From contig JAAYGJ010000163.1 in assembly GCA_012727745.1 (NCBI GenBank), forward strand, positions 1 through 8,905: a stretch of DNA of 8,905 nt, written 5' to 3'. Under the pieces are notes generated by a model. That model saw only the letters and a list, made by a program, of their open reading frames with translations. It made no database searches and had not been told where the DNA came from. A program made the translations under genes and the position numbers. This DNA comes from Clostridia bacterium. GTDB lineage: Bacteria; Bacillota; DSM-521; Neomoorellales; Neomoorellaceae. Shown one piece after another: positions 1 to 6,318 of this stretch; position 1 is the stretch's first letter, and each line of letters starts with the position of its first letter.

Positions 1-60
1 GATGTCCAAAATAGCTAATAGCTCCAGAAAACGCCTTTGGGCATTATCATTATTGTGCAT
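1..60 (-). CDS. Possible N-terminus of a divergent gene (partial, unassigned)
   Basis: On the - strand an ATG at 60-58 opens a frame that stays open to the window edge, giving 20 residues that begin MHNNDNAQRRFLELL. The upstream in-frame stop is at 75-73, so this is the only ATG start in that frame. No good Shine-Dalgarno sequence precedes it (a purine-poor GGCGCAGGT abuts the ATG). A gene facing away from allE could be a regulator, as catabolic genes often have divergent regulators, but nothing in 20 residues identifies a family. This may equally be chance, because a short + strand frame (2-76) is also open here. Confidence 0.22.
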   Translation of the reverse strand, partial: MHNNDNAQRRFLELLAILDI

Positions 61-71
61 ACCTGCGCCAT

Positions 72-81
72 ACTAATTAGT
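72..81. promoter_or_regulatory. Perfect 10-bp palindrome upstream of allE
   Basis: ACTAATTAGT reads the same on both strands and lies 78 bp upstream of the allE start, between allE and the possible divergent gene. It could be an operator half or full site, but symmetry of this length arises by chance in AT-rich DNA. No convincing -35/-10 pair was found for allE in 61-158, which is otherwise featureless AT-rich sequence. Confidence 0.15.
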
Positions 82-158
82 TAATAAGGATAAAGGTTAG
101 CAATGTTTAATCCAGAAAATATTTAATAATTTACTTTATTGAAAGGAGATAGGTTTAA

Positions 159-923
159 ATGGGTTACCCCAATGATATTTTATCAACCAGAGCTATAATC
201 AAGCCGGGCAGGTGCATGTTAATTCCCCCGGAAGGACGGGTAAATAACGTCATCCCCAATCTGAAAAACTGTATAACCAGTATTATTGCGTCGCCGGATT
301 ATGGTGCCAAACATGCATTTTATACGATTGAAGTCAAGCCGGGCGGAGGGACGACTGCCGACTTTTGCGAGCCGGGTATTGAAACCTTCCTTTACTGCCG
401 GGAAGGGAAAGGTATTGTAAGCATTGGCGGGCAGGAATACGCGGTTGAAAAAGAAGGTTATGCCTTTGCTCCGGCTGGAAGCGGTTTGGGCTTCAAGAAT
501 AATTCTAACGAGCCCTGGCTGTTACTGTTGTATAGACAGCGTTATCGTCCCCTTGAAGGCTATCAGGCGCGGGTTATAGTCAATAATTTAAACGAGGTTG
601 AAGAAAAGAACTACGACGGCATGGAAAATATGCGGATAAAAGACTTGCTCCCGATGGACGATCTGGGCTTTGACTTCAATTTTCATACTTTGACTTTTGA
701 TCCGGGCGGATGTCATCCCTTTGTCGAGACACATATTCAGGAACACAGTATTTATATCCTCGAAGGTGAAGGAGTATACCTGCTTGACGATATCTGGGTG
801 CCGGTAAAGAAAGATGATTTTATCTGGTTCGGTTCCTATGTACCTCAGGCTTATTATGCTGCCGGCCGGGGCAAAACTACTTATATATACAGTAAGGATT
901 GTAATCGGGACGTAGCGCTATAA
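159..923 (+). CDS. allE: (S)-ureidoglycine aminohydrolase, bicupin
   Basis: Catalyses Mn-dependent hydrolysis of (S)-ureidoglycine to (S)-ureidoglycolate with release of ammonia, the step after allantoate amidohydrolase in ureide/purine degradation; cytoplasmic. The 254-residue product matches the E. coli AllE (YlbA) layout from end to end: an N-terminal cupin (about 50-130) with GIETFLY near 73-79, and a C-terminal cupin (about 170-245). The second cupin holds ETHIQEH, giving the expected metal ligands Glu190, His192, His196 and Gln230, and the protein ends in the family hallmark YIYSKDCNRDV. The start is set by AAAGGAG at 142-148, 10 bases before the ATG. It seems to be a single-gene unit: a terminator follows 50 bases downstream. 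No allantoinase or allantoate amidohydrolase of the AllC type is visible here, so the rest of the pathway must lie outside the window. Family assignment is firm; substrate is inferred from the family. Confidence 0.93.
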   Translation: MGYPNDILSTRAIIKPGRCMLIPPEGRVNNVIPNLKNCITSIIASPDYGAKHAFYTIEVKPGGGTTADFCEPGIETFLYCREGKGIVSIGGQEYAVEKEGYAFAPAGSGLGFKNNSNEPWLLLLYRQRYRPLEGYQARVIVNNLNEVEEKNYDGMENMRIKDLLPMDDLGFDFNFHTLTFDPGGCHPFVETHIQEHSIYILEGEGVYLLDDIWVPVKKDDFIWFGSYVPQAYYAAGRGKTTYIYSKDCNRDVAL

Positions 924-973
924 AGAGCTGCTATAAATAAAATAATTTAAGAGAGTTTACTGGAAAGTTGAGC

Positions 974-1009
974 ATGACCGAGGAAAAGTATGTCTCGGTC
1001 ATTTTTCTT
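974..1009 (+). terminator. Rho-independent terminator after allE
   Basis: ATGACCGAG (974-982) pairs perfectly with CTCGGTCAT (994-1002) across an 11-nt loop and is followed by a T-rich run (1002-1009). It separates allE from the downstream amidohydrolase, which has its own promoter. Confidence 0.85.
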
Positions 1010-1078
1010 GCCGGCAAGATTTGCTTTATCATTGTCCCACCTGAGGTTGGCTTTGGCTGTAATTGCTTGTTGCAGGCA

Positions 1079-1087
1079 TGATATAAT
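1079..1087 (+). promoter_or_regulatory. Extended -10 promoter for the M20 amidohydrolase
   Basis: TGATATAAT fits an extended -10 (TGn followed by a perfect TATAAT at 1082-1087). No good -35 stands at 16-18 bp; TTGCTT at 1063 is too close and TTGGCT at 1053 too far. An extended -10 tolerates a poor -35. The predicted start at about 1094 gives a leader of some 70 nt. Confidence 0.55.
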
Positions 1088-1147
1088 AACATATGTTTGG
1101 TATGTAATTGTTGCCGCGAAAGTTTGGGGCAGCAGTTAATATATAAT

Positions 1148-1155
1148 AAGGTGGA
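1148..1155 (+). promoter_or_regulatory. Ribosome binding site deciding the amidohydrolase start
   Basis: AAGGTGGA lies 7 bases before the ATG at 1163. The upstream in-frame ATG at 1097 has no Shine-Dalgarno sequence, lies only a few bases after the predicted transcription start, and would add 22 residues unlike anything at the N-terminus of this family. Confidence 0.75.
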
Positions 1156-1162
1156 ATTAATT

Positions 1163-2323
1163 ATGGACAAATTGTTGCAAGAAATGGTTAATCTGCGGCG
1201 CCATTTTCACATGTATCCTGAACTGGGTGGCGAGGAATTTGCCACTTGTGAGTATATCCAGAACTATTTGCAGGAGCTGGGGATACAAAACGAGCGGCTA
1301 GGCGCTACCGGAGTTATTGGTCTAATACCGGGCAGCGGCAGGTCGGCTAAAGTCCTGGCGATCAGGGCGGATATAGATGCCCTGGCGGTGCAGGAAGAAA
1401 CGGAGCTGGAGTTTAAATCAAAGCATGACGGGAAAATGCACGCCTGCGGACACGACGGCCATACGGCGATTTTGCTGGGGCTGGCCAGGTATCTGAAGGA
1501 GCAAAACTACCTCCCCGCCGGCACGGTAAAGTTGATTTTCCAGCCTGCTGAAGAAAAGGGAGGAGATGCCGGCGCCAGGGGCTTAATCCAGAAAGGTTGT
1601 CTTAAAAATCCGGATGTTACCGCTATAATTGGCTATCACCTCTGGCCTGAACTTGAAAGCGGGCAGTATATGATCAATAACGGGGCGCAGATGGCAGGGA
1701 ATGACCGCTTTAAGATAACAATTACCGGCAAAGGCGGTCACGGCGCCTATCCTGCCAGGGCCAACAATCCCATCAACGGGGCGGTTGCCGTCTGTACAGC
1801 TATTAACAGCATTCCGGCCAGGTTATTTAGCGCCGGCGATTATACCGCCTTAAGCGTCTGCCGGTTGGCCGGCGGCACCAGTTTTAATATTATTCCCGCA
1901 GAGGCTGTCATTGAGGGCTCTGTTCGCACCACTTCCCTTGAGACGAGGGAAAAGGTACTGGAGGCTATTGAGGCGGCGGCTAAAAATATTTGCCAGGGCT
2001 ATGGCCTGAGCTGCCAGGTGGAGGCCGGGCAGATTGCCCCTTTGCTGCTTAATACGCCTGAGATAGCGGAACTGGCCCGGCAGGCTGTTACAGCGTCCGG
2101 CCTGGAAGTTGTCCCTGATACAGCTCCGGCGATGGTCAGCGAGGATTTTGGCCATTATCTCCAGCATGTTCCCGGAGCGTTTATGCTTATCGGGGCACGG
2201 CCGCAAAGGGGAGAGGCGTACTTTTTGCACAATCCCAAATTTGATTTCGACAGCACGGCGATGAAGCATACGGTACGGGTGCTGGCTGAGTTTATCGAAC
2301 GCTTTTTTAACACCGCCGGGTAA
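1163..2323 (+). CDS. M20 family metallopeptidase/amidohydrolase (HipO/IAA-amino acid hydrolase type)
   Basis: Predicted cytoplasmic di-metal hydrolase that removes an acyl group from an N-acyl amino acid or related amide. The 386-residue length is typical of the hippurate hydrolase/N-acyl-L-amino acid amidohydrolase subfamily. Visible motifs: LRRHFHMYPEL at the N-terminus (11-21), ADIDAL (69-74), metal motif HACGHDGH (93-100) with Cys95 and His97, PAEE with catalytic Glu130 and ligand Glu131, GYHLWP with His159, GGHGAYP at 191-197 in the dimerisation insert, SEDFG (326-330), and FLHNP with His356. These are the five metal ligands known in the plant IAA-amidohydrolase ILL2 arrangement. Its place beside allE raises the idea of a ureide amidohydrolase, but the Cys-type HACGHDGH motif points to the HipO/aminoacylase branch and not to AllC allantoate amidohydrolase. 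Substrate cannot be told from sequence. A terminator and a separate promoter argue against an operon with allE. Confidence 0.9.
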   Translation: MDKLLQEMVNLRRHFHMYPELGGEEFATCEYIQNYLQELGIQNERLGATGVIGLIPGSGRSAKVLAIRADIDALAVQEETELEFKSKHDGKMHACGHDGHTAILLGLARYLKEQNYLPAGTVKLIFQPAEEKGGDAGARGLIQKGCLKNPDVTAIIGYHLWPELESGQYMINNGAQMAGNDRFKITITGKGGHGAYPARANNPINGAVAVCTAINSIPARLFSAGDYTALSVCRLAGGTSFNIIPAEAVIEGSVRTTSLETREKVLEAIEAAAKNICQGYGLSCQVEAGQIAPLLLNTPEIAELARQAVTASGLEVVPDTAPAMVSEDFGHYLQHVPGAFMLIGARPQRGEAYFLHNPKFDFDSTAMKHTVRVLAEFIERFFNTAG

Positions 2324-2356
2324 GGAAATCCGCAAGGATAATAGGCTAATTTATAA

Positions 2357-2386
2357 TTGACGGGACGATTGGCACTGTGTTATACT
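2357..2386 (+). promoter_or_regulatory. Sigma-A type promoter of the infC operon
   Basis: TTGACG (2357-2362) and TATACT (2381-2386) are separated by 18 bp, and TGT directly before the -10 makes it an extended -10. The predicted transcription start is about 2393, giving a leader of about 140 nt before the IF3 start. Confidence 0.8.
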
Positions 2387-2464
2387 GGCAAGGAAGTAGA
2401 AGCCATCCGCTTCTCACCTTACGGTGTTTTTTGCTGTTAAGGTTGCCCAGAGGGAAAGTCGTTC

Positions 2465-2497
2465 AGGCGGGTGGATTCCACCTGCCTAATTTTATTT
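2465..2497 (+). terminator. Attenuator terminator in the infC leader
   Basis: AGGCGGGTGG (2465-2474) pairs with CCACCTGCCT (2478-2487), ten pairs with one G-U, across a 3-nt loop, followed by AATTTTATTT. It lies between promoter and infC, so it must be conditional. Confidence 0.8.
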
Positions 2498-2522
2498 AGC
2501 GTTCTGGGCGGCAAATTTTTCT

Positions 2523-2530
2523 GGAGGTGA
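2523..2530 (+). promoter_or_regulatory. Ribosome binding site fixing an AUU start for infC
   Basis: GGAGGTGA stands with its GGAGG core 6 bases before ATT at 2534. There is no ATG, GTG or TTG at a useful distance in frame; the first ATG (2588) has no such site and lies inside conserved IF3 sequence. Confidence 0.88.
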
Positions 2531-2533
2531 CGT

Positions 2534-3046
2534 ATTATCAGCAAGGATTTAAGGGTCAATGGAGAAATCCGGACCCGAGAAGTACGATTGGTTGGTGCCG
2601 ATGGACAGCAGCTTGGCATCATGCCTACAAGAGAAGCCCAAAGGATAGCTCAGGAGCAGGGAATGGATCTGGTCGAGGTAGCCCCGACAGCGCGACCACC
2701 CGTATGCCGAATTATGGATTATGGTAAGTATAAGTACGAGCAAAGCAAGCGGGAACGGGACGCAAGGAAAAAACAGCGCACAATCGAGGTCAAAGAGGTT
2801 AAACTGCGACTGAATATCGAAGAGCATGATTTCCAGGTCAAAGCCCGCAACGCTATTCGTTTTTTAAAGGATGGCGATAAGGTTAAAGTGACGGTTATGT
2901 TCCGGGGCAGGGAAATATCTCATAGCGACCTGGGGATGAAGCTGTGCCAGCGGTTTGCCAGCCAGTTGGCGGACCTTGCCACCGTCGAAAGGCCGCCCAG
3001 GGTAGAGGGGCGTAATATGACTATGTTTCTTGCCCCTAAATCCTAA
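2534..3046 (+). CDS. infC: Translation initiation factor IF-3
   Basis: Binds the 30S subunit, keeps it from joining 50S and proofreads the start codon/initiator tRNA. From the ATT at 2534 the product is 170 residues, normal for IF3. The N-terminus reads ISKDLRVNGEIRTREVRLV, matching the conserved ISKD..VNEEIRAREVRL start, and the N-domain continues through VCRIMDYGKYKYEQ. A charged linker of Lys/Arg/Glu (about 74-90) joins it to the C-domain, which begins EVKLRLNIEEHDFQVK and contains VKVTVMFRGRE. An AUU start is an established hallmark of infC, used by IF3 itself for autoregulation because it rejects non-canonical starts; ATC at 2537 is the only close alternative. Usual Glu is Gly in VNGEI, a minor change. 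First gene of the operon; 26 bases separate it from rpmI. Confidence 0.97.
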   Translation: MISKDLRVNGEIRTREVRLVGADGQQLGIMPTREAQRIAQEQGMDLVEVAPTARPPVCRIMDYGKYKYEQSKRERDARKKQRTIEVKEVKLRLNIEEHDFQVKARNAIRFLKDGDKVKVTVMFRGREISHSDLGMKLCQRFASQLADLATVERPPRVEGRNMTMFLAPKS

Positions 3047-3072
3047 GCGAATAATTATTTGAGGTGATAACC

Positions 3073-3273
3073 ATGCCTAAGATGAAAACCCACAAGGGCG
3101 CAGCTAAAAGGTTGCGTTTTACTGCTTCGGGGAAGGTCAAAAGGGCCAAAGCCTATAAAAGCCACTTGTTGGCCGGTAAAAATGCCAAGCGTAAAAGACG
3201 CCTGCGTCAGCCCGGTCTGGTTGATGTTGCCGACCGCAAGCGGGTAGCCACGCTGTTGCCTTATCAGGCTTAA
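3073..3273 (+). CDS. rpmI: 50S ribosomal protein L35
   Basis: Small basic protein of the large ribosomal subunit, 66 residues, starting MPKMKTHKGAAKRLR and continuing with GKVKRAKAYKSHLL and KRKRRLRQ, all standard for bL35. The start is the ATG at 3073, preceded by GAGGTGA (3061-3067). An in-frame GTG at 3064 lies inside that site and is rejected. It lies between infC and rplT as in most bacteria, and is presumably under the same L20 feedback through the leader. Confidence 0.97.
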   Translation: MPKMKTHKGAAKRLRFTASGKVKRAKAYKSHLLAGKNAKRKRRLRQPGLVDVADRKRVATLLPYQA

Positions 3274-3289
3274 TTAGGAGGTAAGAAAG

Positions 3290-3661
3290 ATGGCTCGAGT
3301 TAAACGAGGTGTCACCAGACGCCAGCGTCATAAAAAGGTATTGAAGTTAACTAAAGGATATTTTGGTGCCAAGTCGAAGCTGTTTCGTCCTGCCAATGAG
3401 CAGCTGCTTAAATCTCTGGCCTATGCTTACGCCCATCGCCGCCAGCGCAAAGGCGATTTCCGCAAATTGTGGATTGCCCGTATTAACGCTGCCTCAAGAT
3501 CGCAGGGCTTGTCTTACAGCCGTTTTATTAATGGCTTGAAAAAAGCTGGGGTTGAAGTTAACCGCAAAATGCTGGCTGAGATGGCAATTCATGACCAGGC
3601 CGGTTTTAACCAGCTGGTGGATATTGCCAAGGAAAAGCTGGCCGGCGCAGGGACCCGCTAA
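3290..3661 (+). CDS. rplT: 50S ribosomal protein L20
   Basis: Assembly-initiating 23S rRNA-binding protein and, in Firmicutes, the repressor of its own operon through the leader upstream of infC. The 123-residue product begins MARVKRGVTRRQRHKKVLK and carries GYFGAKSKLFRPANEQ, AYAHRRQRKGDFRKLWI, RINAASR and YSRFINGLKKAGVE, as expected for bL20. It is a few residues longer than the usual 118-119 at the C-terminus. AGGAGGT at 3276-3282 sets the start; the gap to rpmI is 16 bases. A terminator closes the operon just downstream. Confidence 0.98.
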   Translation: MARVKRGVTRRQRHKKVLKLTKGYFGAKSKLFRPANEQLLKSLAYAYAHRRQRKGDFRKLWIARINAASRSQGLSYSRFINGLKKAGVEVNRKMLAEMAIHDQAGFNQLVDIAKEKLAGAGTR

Positions 3662-3686
3662 TCGCAAGTTAATCTATTCATAATGG

Positions 3687-3720
3687 GCGGCTGGGGTTTA
3701 TATCCCGGTCGCTTTTATTT
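3687..3720 (+). terminator. Rho-independent terminator of infC-rpmI-rplT
   Basis: GCGGCTGGGG (3687-3696) pairs with TCCCGGTCGC (3703-3712), ten pairs with three G-U, across a 6-nt loop, followed by TTTTATTT. It begins 25 bases after the rplT stop. Confidence 0.85.
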
Positions 3721-3758
3721 ATCAAGGGTTGGCGATAGGTTGAGCTCTGTGGACCTAA

Positions 3759-3785
3759 TAAGCTTTCGCCCTCCCGGGCAGCTTA
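3759..3785 (+). other. Bulged hairpin upstream of the methyltransferase gene
   Basis: TAAGCT (3759-3764) pairs with AGCTTA (3780-3785), and inside it GCCC (3768-3771) pairs with GGGC (3776-3779), with a 3-nt bulge and a 4-nt loop. No T run follows, so it is not a terminator. It could be a leader structure of the downstream gene; no clear promoter was found between 3721 and 3871. Confidence 0.25.
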
Positions 3786-3871
3786 ATCAGGGGAAGAAAG
3801 GTAGGCCGCAACTATTGAAACTGGAGCAGTTTTTGCCAACCGGTCAAGTTAGACAGGGAGAACGGCGATAA

Positions 3872-4675
3872 ATGGATATGATTACCTCTACATCTAACCG
3901 TTATGTTAAACTGGTCCGTTCGCTGCAGGAAAAATCCTGGCGGCAGAAGCGGGGCCTGTACCTGATCGAAGGGCTGCATCTGGTAGAAGAAGCCTGGCAA
4001 AGGGGAACGCCCTTAGAAGTTGTCCTCTATACTCCTGCTTTTAGCCAGGACTCCAGGGGAAGTGCGCTGCTAGCTGCTTTGCAGGCAGCAGGCAGGCGCT
4101 GCCTGGCTGTAACAGATAATATTATGGGGACTATCAGCGCAACGGTGACGCCGCCCGGGATAGTGGCGGCAGCCCCCCTGCCGGCCTGCTCGATGGCAGA
4201 ATTGCTGCAGGTTCCGGCACCTTTACTGGTGGTAGCCGCCGGACTGCAGGACCCCGGCAACCTGGGCACTATCTGGCGTACAGCTCTGGGGGCTGGGGCT
4301 ACGGGCTTAATACTTACCCCTGGTAGCGTTGATCCTTTTAGCCCCAAAGTAGTGCGGGCAGCGATGGGGGCTTCATTCGGGCTGCCGGTGGTTACCGGGG
4401 TAGAGCCTGCTGTTCTCGCAACCGAACTGGCAGCTGCCGGGGTGAAGCTGGCGGTGGCTGACGTCGGTGCGGCCACGGTTTTATGGCAGGCCGATCTGAC
4501 CGGTCCCCTGGCCCTGGTGGTGGGCAGCGAAAATCACGGGCCGGGGGCGGAACTGCTGGCAGCGGCAACGATCAAGGTAACTATCCCAATGGTCGGTGCG
4601 GTAGAGTCGCTGAATGCGGCAGTGGCAGCCGCCATCCTCCTTTATGAAGCCTTACGGCAGCGCCAGGGCGGCTAG
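3872..4675 (+). CDS. TrmH/SpoU-family RNA 2'-O-ribose methyltransferase (YsgA/RlmB-like)
   Basis: Predicted to transfer a methyl group from S-adenosylmethionine to a ribose 2'-OH in rRNA or tRNA, using a trefoil-knot (SPOUT) fold and acting as a dimer. The 267-residue product has an N-terminal substrate-binding domain (about 1-100, with SNRYVKLVRSL and LYLIEGLHLVEEA) and a catalytic domain. Motif 1 is DPGNLGTIWRTALGAGA with Asn130 and Arg136; motif 2 is VVGSENHG with Glu220; motif 3 is IPMVGAVESLNAAVAAAILLYE with Ser246 and Asn248. B. subtilis ysgA, of this family, directly precedes pheS, which agrees with the position here. The exact RNA target is not known from sequence. Start at 3872 is supported by GGGAG at 3856-3860, a loose 11-base spacing; ATG 3878 is a poorer alternative. 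No terminator was seen after it. Confidence 0.92.
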   Translation: MDMITSTSNRYVKLVRSLQEKSWRQKRGLYLIEGLHLVEEAWQRGTPLEVVLYTPAFSQDSRGSALLAALQAAGRRCLAVTDNIMGTISATVTPPGIVAAAPLPACSMAELLQVPAPLLVVAAGLQDPGNLGTIWRTALGAGATGLILTPGSVDPFSPKVVRAAMGASFGLPVVTGVEPAVLATELAAAGVKLAVADVGAATVLWQADLTGPLALVVGSENHGPGAELLAAATIKVTIPMVGAVESLNAAVAAAILLYEALRQRQGG

Positions 4676-4830
4676 GGCAAGACAGGGTGCAAGGAGCAAA
4701 TTTGCAGGCAAATACGGGGTGGAACTGGGCAGAGGGCCAGTGTTCCCGTACCAAATAATGTGTTTGAAAGCAGGAGTCGCTTTTTCTCTGGCGAATGTTA
4801 TTACTATCACATTATTAGGGGAGGGTTTAG

Positions 4831-6255
4831 ATGCGCAGGTACATACTGTTGGTGGTGCTGGCACTGGTAGGCCTGTTGGCTGTAACGCCCCTGGCGCTGG
4901 CTGAGCCACTAAGTGAAACTGAACTGGCCGGTGTTTTCCCCCAGTATCCCGGTGATGACAAGGATATTACCCGCGGAGAATTTGCGGCCCTGCTGGTAAA
5001 GGCAGCCGGAATATCGCCGGCAGCCGGGCTCCCGGAGGGAGCACCTGCTGATGTTGACCGGCAGGCCTGGTACGCTCCGGCCCTGCTTACTCTCTGGCAG
5101 CAGGGTATTATCAGGGGCTATCCTGACGGTACGCTGGGAGCAGAGGGTACATTGACCAACCTGGAGGCTGCGGTTATGACAGCCAGGGCGTTGGGCTTGC
5201 CGGACGGAGTAAAGGCGGCTGCAACTGATGCTGCTCTGGATGAAGACAGCTGGGGTTTTGTACCCTGTAGCTGGCTGGTGCGGCAGGGAATAGTAGAAGC
5301 TGACGATGTCACGCCCGATAAAGTGATGCAGGTCGGCGGTGCTATCAAATTCCTGGCCGGGGTCTTTGGCAGTGATGCTGAGGCTGAAGCGATTATGTCT
5401 AGGGCCCAGCAGGCTGATTTCGGAGCAAAAGGTATTAGTTTTGCCGGTGAAATGAACATGAATATAACTATGCGGGATGATATGGCCGGCCTGCCCCCTG
5501 AATTGAAACAGCTGAATATTAAAGCTGAAATGACCAATGAGATAGTAATGCCGGCGACCCTGCACCAGAAGATGAAGATGGAAATGCCTGCCCTGCCCGG
5601 GGTTACTGACGGCATGCCGGCAGCAGTGGAAATGGAACAGTACCTGGTTGACGGGCAAATGTACCAGAAGATTGTCGACCCCCAAAGCGGCGAGGCGCTG
5701 TGGCAGCGTTTGCCCGCTGAGCTGGTACCGGACATGGAAGAAATAATACAAATGACGCGGGAAATGGGTTTGTCCCAGCAGGCTATTCCGGAAGAATTAA
5801 AACGGTATTTTCACTATCAAATGCAGGGGACTGCCGAAGTAAACGGGCACAAGGTCTATAAAATTGGCTATTATGGCCGCATTGATGATTTCGGCGAATT
5901 TTTGAATACCGTAATGAATTTGGCGATGCCTCAGGGCATACCGGGCATGGCTGATGGCCAGCAATTGCAAGAGGGCATGGATATGTTAAGCGATATAATA
6001 AGGTATATATCCCTCTGGGGTACCTATTATATCGGTATGGACGATAGCCGTACCTATGGCGGCCAGTTCCAGGTAATTATTGACTTTAACGAAGAAATTG
6101 CCGGTGAAACTATGCCTATTGATACTATGACCATGGAGATCACCGTGAACGAGTATCGTTACCTTGAAGATCTGGTTATCGAACTGCCGGAAGAGGCCAA
6201 AAACGCGGAAGTACTGTCCCTGGAGTTTGAGACAGAGGAGCTGCAACTGCAATAG
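4831..6255 (+). CDS. Secreted SLH-repeat protein with a methionine-rich C-terminal domain
   Basis: Exported cell-envelope protein of 474 residues. Residues 1-24 form a signal peptide: Arg2-Arg3, a hydrophobic core, then ALA before Glu25. There is no lipobox Cys. Degenerate S-layer homology repeats follow: DITRGEFAALLVKAAGI (45-61), then ADV...WYAPALLTLWQQGIIRGYPDGTL (about 74-123) which is the best preserved, and a decayed third unit near 138-178. SLH repeats usually bind pyruvylated secondary wall polymer. The rest (about 200-474) is acidic and rich in Met, with alternating patterns such as EMNMNITM and KMKMEM, and a segment DGQMYQKIV...ALWQRLP. This resembles LolA-fold envelope proteins of the DUF6612 type, inferred by pattern only. 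The start is supported by GGGGAGGG at 4818-4825. It stands between the methyltransferase and pheST; function is unknown, and a role in translation is unlikely. Confidence 0.8.
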   Translation: MRRYILLVVLALVGLLAVTPLALAEPLSETELAGVFPQYPGDDKDITRGEFAALLVKAAGISPAAGLPEGAPADVDRQAWYAPALLTLWQQGIIRGYPDGTLGAEGTLTNLEAAVMTARALGLPDGVKAAATDAALDEDSWGFVPCSWLVRQGIVEADDVTPDKVMQVGGAIKFLAGVFGSDAEAEAIMSRAQQADFGAKGISFAGEMNMNITMRDDMAGLPPELKQLNIKAEMTNEIVMPATLHQKMKMEMPALPGVTDGMPAAVEMEQYLVDGQMYQKIVDPQSGEALWQRLPAELVPDMEEIIQMTREMGLSQQAIPEELKRYFHYQMQGTAEVNGHKVYKIGYYGRIDDFGEFLNTVMNLAMPQGIPGMADGQQLQEGMDMLSDIIRYISLWGTYYIGMDDSRTYGGQFQVIIDFNEEIAGETMPIDTMTMEITVNEYRYLEDLVIELPEEAKNAEVLSLEFETEELQLQ

Positions 6256-6318
6256 AGCAAGTTAATTCGGCACTGCAGCAATAATGTGTTTATGCGGGAC
6301 AATACATTCCCTAAAACT

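Larger units (their letters stand above)
2393..2533 (+). ncRNA. L20-type leader RNA (attenuator) of infC-rpmI-rplT
   Basis: Leader upstream of infC matching the setting of the L20 leader known from Bacillus subtilis, where free ribosomal protein L20 shuts the operon by premature termination. Pairings read directly: a 5' hairpin AGAAGC/GCTTCT (2398-2403 with 2409-2414); a short CACC/GGTG hairpin (2415-2426) before six Ts; an alternative ACCTTA/TAAGGT helix (2416-2421 with 2438-2443); a long-range GCCCAGA/TCTGGGC helix (2445-2451 with 2503-2509); and the main terminator (2465-2497). The segment 2403-2412 can pair with 2465-2474, the left arm of that terminator, over ten positions including two G-U pairs, making a plausible antiterminator. 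L20 control is inferred from the known family; the pairings are seen. Confidence 0.8.

Noticed and set aside
931..1170. 79-codon - strand ORF between allE and the amidohydrolase gene
   Set aside because: It covers the allE terminator and the downstream promoter on the opposite strand, with no ribosome binding site or recognisable product.
3683..3871. 62-codon + strand ORF between rplT and the methyltransferase gene, ending right before its ATG
   Set aside because: It has no ribosome binding site, its first codons lie in the operon terminator hairpin, and the product has no recognisable pattern. The abutting stop (TAAATG) is noted but not enough.
4027..4476. 149-codon - strand ORF, and 4652-4909 on the - strand
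   Set aside because: Antisense to the clearly conserved methyltransferase motifs or the SLH gene start; Ala/Pro/Ser/Thr-rich composition is typical of a shadow frame in GC-rich coding sequence.
4696..4746. GCAAATTTGC palindrome and GGAACTGG/CCAG..TTCC inverted repeat as a terminator after the methyltransferase gene
   Set aside because: Neither is followed by a T run and the second has a 2-nt bulge; too weak to call. The 155-bp gap otherwise holds only an uncertain -10 (TATTAC at 4799-4804).
4909..5751. 280-codon - strand ORF, with another at 5118-5735
   Set aside because: Both are antisense to the SLH-protein gene, which has a signal peptide, SLH motifs and a strong ribosome binding site; the antisense products show no domain pattern.
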